From IMG/VR virus record IMGVR_UViG_3300012944_000035, positions 1 through 41,522 of that record: 41,522 nucleotides of DNA; one strand, 5' to 3'. The stretch is from a virus. Position numbers and translations under genes: made by a program. Below the pieces are notes generated by a model that saw nothing but the letters and a program-made list of their open reading frames with translations, was not told where the DNA came from and made no database searches. Below are positions 37,530 through 41,522 of the stretch, in pieces; the stretch's first letter is position 1, and every line of letters begins with the position of its first letter.

Positions 37530-40447
37530 TTGTTGGGATTCGCCTTGGTCGGAAAGATGACGTTAGAAAGGGCCGGCGCAACTGCCGCGGCAAACGGCGC
37601 CGTCCCCGGCGCTACCTGATTCGCTAGCACCGGAAGTCCGTACTCGATTGCAAACTTCCCACTCTTCTGGAACTTCCCCGCCTTGGCCTCGCCGATAGCG
37701 GCGCCCAGTTTACCTGCCGTCCCCCCGATCGGCCCGCTCATTAACCCAAGCGATCCACCGACTCCAAAATCAACGGCCCGAAGAGCGTCTGCCGCAAATC
37801 CAAACCCAGCCGCATTCCCGATATTCTCGGAGATCCGGAGAACCGGATCCGTGGGACGCTCACGGGCTCGCGCAATCGCCTTCAAATCCGAGATCGCTTC
37901 TCCCCCTCCCGGCATCAAAGTAGCGAACCTCATCAACGGTCCCGGATCTCCGTCTGGCTTTCCAGCGATCCAGGCCGCGAACGGCTTTATCATCTGGTCC
38001 TTTACGAGGCGCGTCTGTTGGAATCCGAACGACTTGAACATTGTGAGATACCGGCCATACGCACTCTTGTAGAAAGGTGGGAGGCTGAGCTGGTCTCCCC
38101 AGAAATTCACGTCTGTGGATACGGTCTGGCCCGCTACCAGCAACTGCTCATTGGTCAGTGTGCCGCCGTTCTTCACGACCTCGACGGGATCAATCCCCAG
38201 TTTGATAAAGCGGGACTCCAGCTGGGCCACTTTATTACGCAAGACGGGAGACATCCCAAGCACTTTTGCCCCTATCTGCCGGAGACCCTGCAGCTGTGCG
38301 ACCCTCTGCGCCTGCGACACAGTATTGGCGAGTTCGTGTCCCATATATTCAGCATGAGTAGCACCCTGCACAGCGCCGTATATACGGCTCGCTACGTCAA
38401 ACTGGGTAAAAAGTACCTTGTCAAGGAAATCGGTCCTCTGTCCAGTTAGCGACTGTTGTGCCTCCCGTACAACGCTCCGCAGCGTAACTCCAGTCCGTAA
38501 CACGAAATCCAGTATCTCCGGGTCCTGCGCCGCCGTCGCCACAAGCCACTTCAAAGACCCTCTGTACCCCGTCCTCACGACGCCAGAGAGCATCTGGCTC
38601 GGCTGAGAAATCGCTCCCAACGCCAACTTCGTAACGACCTCATTCTGTGCCAGCCAGTCGAGAGCCTTCTTTCCGAACTGCGGCTGATCCGAAACTCCGA
38701 GCTGGCCTCGCACGATCGTCGTGGCCAGCTTCTGCTGTTCCGGATCCTTGATCCCTTGGAGTGGCGCAAAAGCCCGCGGGTACTTGAACTCGATTGCCTG
38801 GTCGCGCCGTGCCGCAGCCTCTGCCGCGTTCTTCCTTGCGTAGATGATCTGCCACATCGACTGAGTCGGCTCTTTTGGAGCCGGCAAAGGCACGGCATCC
38901 GGCCTTCCGATCATCATCGCCGACGGCGGCAACACGCCTTTCGGCGCAACTTCTTGGATGGCCTGATCCACCGCCTCGGGGAGCGGCTGCGGCCCGAAGA
39001 ACATGTGGTTCGTCAGCCTGCGGCTGACGTGCTCGTAATACTGGGGAAGGATTCGATCGAGCTGCGTCTCAAAACCATCGAGGTTAAGGGCACGTCCAAT
39101 CAGGTAATGCCCTGCGGTCCCCACCGGGAACCGTCCCTCGACGACTCCGTTGTTCCAGTTCTCGATCCGGTTGGCGAACTGGTCCATCCAGACCTCGGCG
39201 TCCGGCCTGACCATATTCTTTACTTTCATCACCTTGGCGATGTTTACATCGTAGGCTTCTCCACCTGGTCTCATTGCGTCCGGGTTCACGAACCGGTGCG
39301 GGATGTAGTTCTTCCGCAACGCGAACCGATGGAAAGCCTCGTCCGTCGGGTCGTAAACCTGCATCCCGGTCTTTTCCATCATTTTGCCAAGTTCCTGCAT
39401 CCGGGTCGCTTCCCGCTGCGCTACTCCGAAGAGCCGGGCATCGGAGGCGTTCGTCGTGTACTCGTGCGCCACACCGAATAGTTCGGGGTCGCTAAAGTCA
39501 AACTTCTCAATGAACCAACCGACTCGTTTGATTTCGTCTGGAGAAAGGCCCTCGATGTTCTTGTAGAAGCCGGCAACTGACTCTCCGGCCTTCAGAGCGG
39601 CAACCTTCCTCGCCGCCTTGAAACCGTTCGCCAGATCTCCCAGACCAGCCTTCTGCAGAATCACTTCCCCGCTGGTCATCACTGGATCCCAAGCCTTGGA
39701 AAAGGCACCACTTATAAACTCGGCCGTCTTTGCTCTGACCTGCCGCCCAGCCGGCACCAGATCGATCAGCCGATTCATCCCTTTGAAGGGCAACGCGGCA
39801 GCAAAACCGGCCGTTCTTGCCACCGGCGGCACCATCGCCAGAGCCCCACCGGTAAGAGCCCCAAACGTTGCCGTAGTAGCGATTTCCCCAGCATACGTCC
39901 TCGGATCTTCGTGCCCATGCTGCAGTGACGGCGCATTGTTCAGCGCCGAGTACACGGCGCCGCCAGCCGCCCCGGAAGCGGCCAACCTCCAAACCAATGC
40001 AATGGGCAGCTTTGTCATCGGCCCGCCGGCCAGCATCGACCCCCAGAACGCCGCACCCTTCCAGCCGAGGCGTTCCGCCTCGGCAAGATGCTTCGCCTCG
40101 TCCTCGTACGGCAACACCCGGAACATGGGATCCGCAAGGAGCCCAGCGATCGCGTGTCCGGCCCCCGTAAAGGGCGCTACAGCCCCTTCGGCCATGTCCC
40201 CGAGGATTGACCCAAGGGAGATGCCGTTCGTGATTCCTGGAGTCCCCGGGACCGGCTCGGGGGGGGCTGGAGCAGCCGCTGGCGCCCCACCGAGCATCCC
40301 GGCCATAGAACGACCGACCGGCGCTGCCGGCGGCGGCGCAAGTGCAACCCCGGTACTATCCGCCGGAGCTGCGCCTGCGCCTAGCGGCGCAGTTACCGGC
40401 GGCGCTTCTGACGCCGCCGTCCCCAGCATGGAGGCCATACTTCTCAC
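37526..40447 (-). CDS. Large virion/ejection protein, 973 aa
   Basis: GTG start overlapping the previous stop. The N-terminus has two near-repeats (RSMASMLG at 2-9 and RSMAGMLGG at 46-54) in a Pro/Ala-rich linker. Then Gly/Ala-rich hydrophobic stretches (GAVAPFTGAGHAIAGLL and ALVWRLAASGAAGGAV) likely to cross membranes, and a long helical region with many Arg/Gln. The composition and place beside a coiled-coil protein fit a podophage internal ejection protein (P22 gp16/gp20-like role). Family match is not exact; inferred. Confidence 0.65.
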   Translation of the reverse strand: MRSMASMLGTAASEAPPVTAPLGAGAAPADSTGVALAPPPAAPVGRSMAGMLGGAPAAAPAPPEPVPGTPGITNGISLGSILGDMAEGAVAPFTGAGHAIAGLLADPMFRVLPYEDEAKHLAEAERLGWKGAAFWGSMLAGGPMTKLPIALVWRLAASGAAGGAVYSALNNAPSLQHGHEDPRTYAGEIATTATFGALTGGALAMVPPVARTAGFAAALPFKGMNRLIDLVPAGRQVRAKTAEFISGAFSKAWDPVMTSGEVILQKAGLGDLANGFKAARKVAALKAGESVAGFYKNIEGLSPDEIKRVGWFIEKFDFSDPELFGVAHEYTTNASDARLFGVAQREATRMQELGKMMEKTGMQVYDPTDEAFHRFALRKNYIPHRFVNPDAMRPGGEAYDVNIAKVMKVKNMVRPDAEVWMDQFANRIENWNNGVVEGRFPVGTAGHYLIGRALNLDGFETQLDRILPQYYEHVSRRLTNHMFFGPQPLPEAVDQAIQEVAPKGVLPPSAMMIGRPDAVPLPAPKEPTQSMWQIIYARKNAAEAAARRDQAIEFKYPRAFAPLQGIKDPEQQKLATTIVRGQLGVSDQPQFGKKALDWLAQNEVVTKLALGAISQPSQMLSGVVRTGYRGSLKWLVATAAQDPEILDFVLRTGVTLRSVVREAQQSLTGQRTDFLDKVLFTQFDVASRIYGAVQGATHAEYMGHELANTVSQAQRVAQLQGLRQIGAKVLGMSPVLRNKVAQLESRFIKLGIDPVEVVKNGGTLTNEQLLVAGQTVSTDVNFWGDQLSLPPFYKSAYGRYLTMFKSFGFQQTRLVKDQMIKPFAAWIAGKPDGDPGPLMRFATLMPGGGEAISDLKAIARARERPTDPVLRISENIGNAAGFGFAADALRAVDFGVGGSLGLMSGPIGGTAGKLGAAIGEAKAGKFQKSGKFAIEYGLPVLANQVAPGTAPFAAAVAPALSNVIFPTKANPNK

Positions 40448-41490
40448 TTGATGTTATCCAGCATGTCGAACGTAACCCCGTATTCCGCCAGCTTGTTGGA
40501 GAGCTGGGCCTCTTCCTGCGGGGTAAGAATTTTCGACACGTCCTTCTTCCCGAGCCAGCCGAGGTCCGAGTAGACCGTCATCAAGAGCCGGCGCTTTGCG
40601 TCGGCCTTCACGCCCGGATCCCCGGCCATGATCCCCGTAACAAAAGACGCCTTCAGCATGTCTTTCTTCGAGACCTTCTTATCTCCGCCAAAGATGCCTT
40701 GCAGGAGCCCGCCAAGGAGACCGTTTTCGTGGGTCGTGAGTTCCTTATTCTTGTTAATGTCGTCGATCGATTTGAGGAAGTCTTTCCCCGTGATCGGCTG
40801 CAGTTTGCCGGAGGCAGTCGTTGCCTCCAGCTTCATCTTGATCTGATCCGCCAGCGTAAGTCTTTGTTGCCGACCGATCTCTTTAGCCTTTTCGATCTGG
40901 AGGCTCGACATCGCCGGAATCACGGTCTGAGCCTGGGTCTCGGCCTGCAGCCTGTGGAGGTTCTCCGCGATCTTCGCAGCCCGCTCCGCGTCGTTCGACT
41001 GGATCGCCACCTGAAGTGCCGTCTCAAGGGCCTTCCCGCGGATCGCCACCAGCTGCGCCTTCTTGTTCTCGTTAAAGGCAAGATTCTGCGCGTAGTTCTG
41101 GTCTTCGATCGCCTGTCTCTGCTGTTCCTTTTCCTGCATGTAGCCGAAGATCTTGTCCGCAGCTCCGGGGTCCCGGAGAAGAGAGGCCCCCAAGTTCGCC
41201 CCCAAGAGCGAAAGGAAGGAGTTCAGCGCAGGAGGCGGCGGCGGCACTGGTCGTGCCGCAGGCGGCGGCAACGTCTCGATGTCGTGCCGGAGTGGCTGAT
41301 AGAGCGACTCGATCGTCGCTGTGGAGAGCGGAGGCGGCAATGCCACAGCAGGTTGAGCCTTCGGCGTTGGCGCTCTTCCGCCAGGCCCCGCGTCTCCCCC
41401 TCCCGAGCCGGACAGAGTAAAGCTCTCCTTCACCGCAGCGACAGGATCCGCCGTGTAGGTCTGATGGGTCGGCTGCATCTGGAGGGCCAT
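40444..41490 (-). CDS. Coiled-coil virion/ejection protein, 348 aa
   Basis: Proline-rich N-terminus (about 40-100), then long helices rich in Gln/Ala/Lys (DKIFGYMQEKEQQRQAIEDQ, then RQQRLTLADQIKMKLEA) and a globular C-terminus. ATG starts on the previous stop (TAATG). Typical of a second internal or ejection protein that partners the large one downstream. Confidence 0.65.
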   Translation of the reverse strand: MALQMQPTHQTYTADPVAAVKESFTLSGSGGGDAGPGGRAPTPKAQPAVALPPPLSTATIESLYQPLRHDIETLPPPAARPVPPPPPALNSFLSLLGANLGASLLRDPGAADKIFGYMQEKEQQRQAIEDQNYAQNLAFNENKKAQLVAIRGKALETALQVAIQSNDAERAAKIAENLHRLQAETQAQTVIPAMSSLQIEKAKEIGRQQRLTLADQIKMKLEATTASGKLQPITGKDFLKSIDDINKNKELTTHENGLLGGLLQGIFGGDKKVSKKDMLKASFVTGIMAGDPGVKADAKRRLLMTVYSDLGWLGKKDVSKILTPQEEAQLSNKLAEYGVTFDMLDNIK

Positions 41491-41522
41491 TACTTACCCC
41501 CGAACAGGCTCTGGAACTGCCC
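41490..41522 (-). CDS. C-terminus of an upstream virion protein, truncated by the window edge
   Basis: The last ten codons (GQFQSLFGGK then TAA) of a gene entering from the right. Small hydrophobic/Gly ending like the tails of other phage ejection proteins. Only this much is visible. Confidence 0.6.
   Translation of the reverse strand, partial: GQFQSLFGGK

Noticed and set aside
1-41522. CRISPR array, insertion sequence, integrase or attachment sites
   Set aside because: No regularly spaced direct repeats, transposase or integrase motif, or tRNA-end duplication was found. The tRNA-Cys 3' end is not repeated elsewhere that I can see.

Overview
The window looks like most of a tailed-phage genome, probably podovirus-like, from a GC-rich bacterial host. 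I see terminase, portal, scaffold, an SU10-type capsid protein, a P22-like tail adaptor, ejection-type proteins, endolysin, holin and a spanin-like protein. I see no integrase, rRNA, ribosomal protein or ordinary host gene, so a lytic lifestyle is the simplest reading. Both ends cut a gene. Joining position 1 to 41522 does not give a sensible fused frame, so the window is not a closed circle.

Layout: 16.9 kb down to 1 is a minus-strand late module. In transcription order it holds three tiny leader genes, a TerS-like protein, three small genes, TerL, a DnaQ-like nuclease, portal, a small head protein, scaffold, major capsid protein, six small proteins, a glycosyltransferase, a head-tail adaptor, a large structural protein and a tail fibre that leaves the window. 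The same minus-strand programme re-enters at the right edge (41.5 to 36.8 kb) with two or three virion/ejection proteins, a spanin-like protein and a holin. A divergent intergenic region (16.86-17.6 kb) separates this from a plus-strand early/middle module (17.6-36.8 kb). That module carries small genes, an amidoligase plus class II glutamine amidotransferase pair, an origin/operator-like region, a RepA-like helicase, an XRE regulator, a lipoprotein, a secreted protein, tRNA-Cys between two paralogues, a DUF6745-type protein, a PD-(D/E)XK nuclease, a glycosyltransferase-like/GNAT fusion, a methyltransferase, an AEP primase, a Sak4-like ATPase, a polymerase-like protein and the endolysin. The modules converge with a 4-nt gap at 36.84 kb.

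How it may work: helicase, primase, RecA-like ATPase and nuclease form a replication/recombination set. The only polymerase-like gene has lost the part of the palm domain that carries the metal-binding residues, so the phage probably relies on the host polymerase. The amidoligase/amidotransferase pair would transfer ammonia from glutamine to a carboxyl group on an unknown substrate. The surface and sugar-related genes suggest modification of host or virion surfaces.

Three patterns go beyond ordinary annotation. (1) Many perfect short hairpins with 3-nt loops lie within and between genes, mostly in one strand orientation whatever the gene direction. (2) A short peptide, VYG(F/Y)GF, recurs in the capsid protein and in small proteins around the terminase genes. 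(3) The DNA polymerase homologue has collapsed and is fused to a uracil-DNA-glycosylase-like domain.
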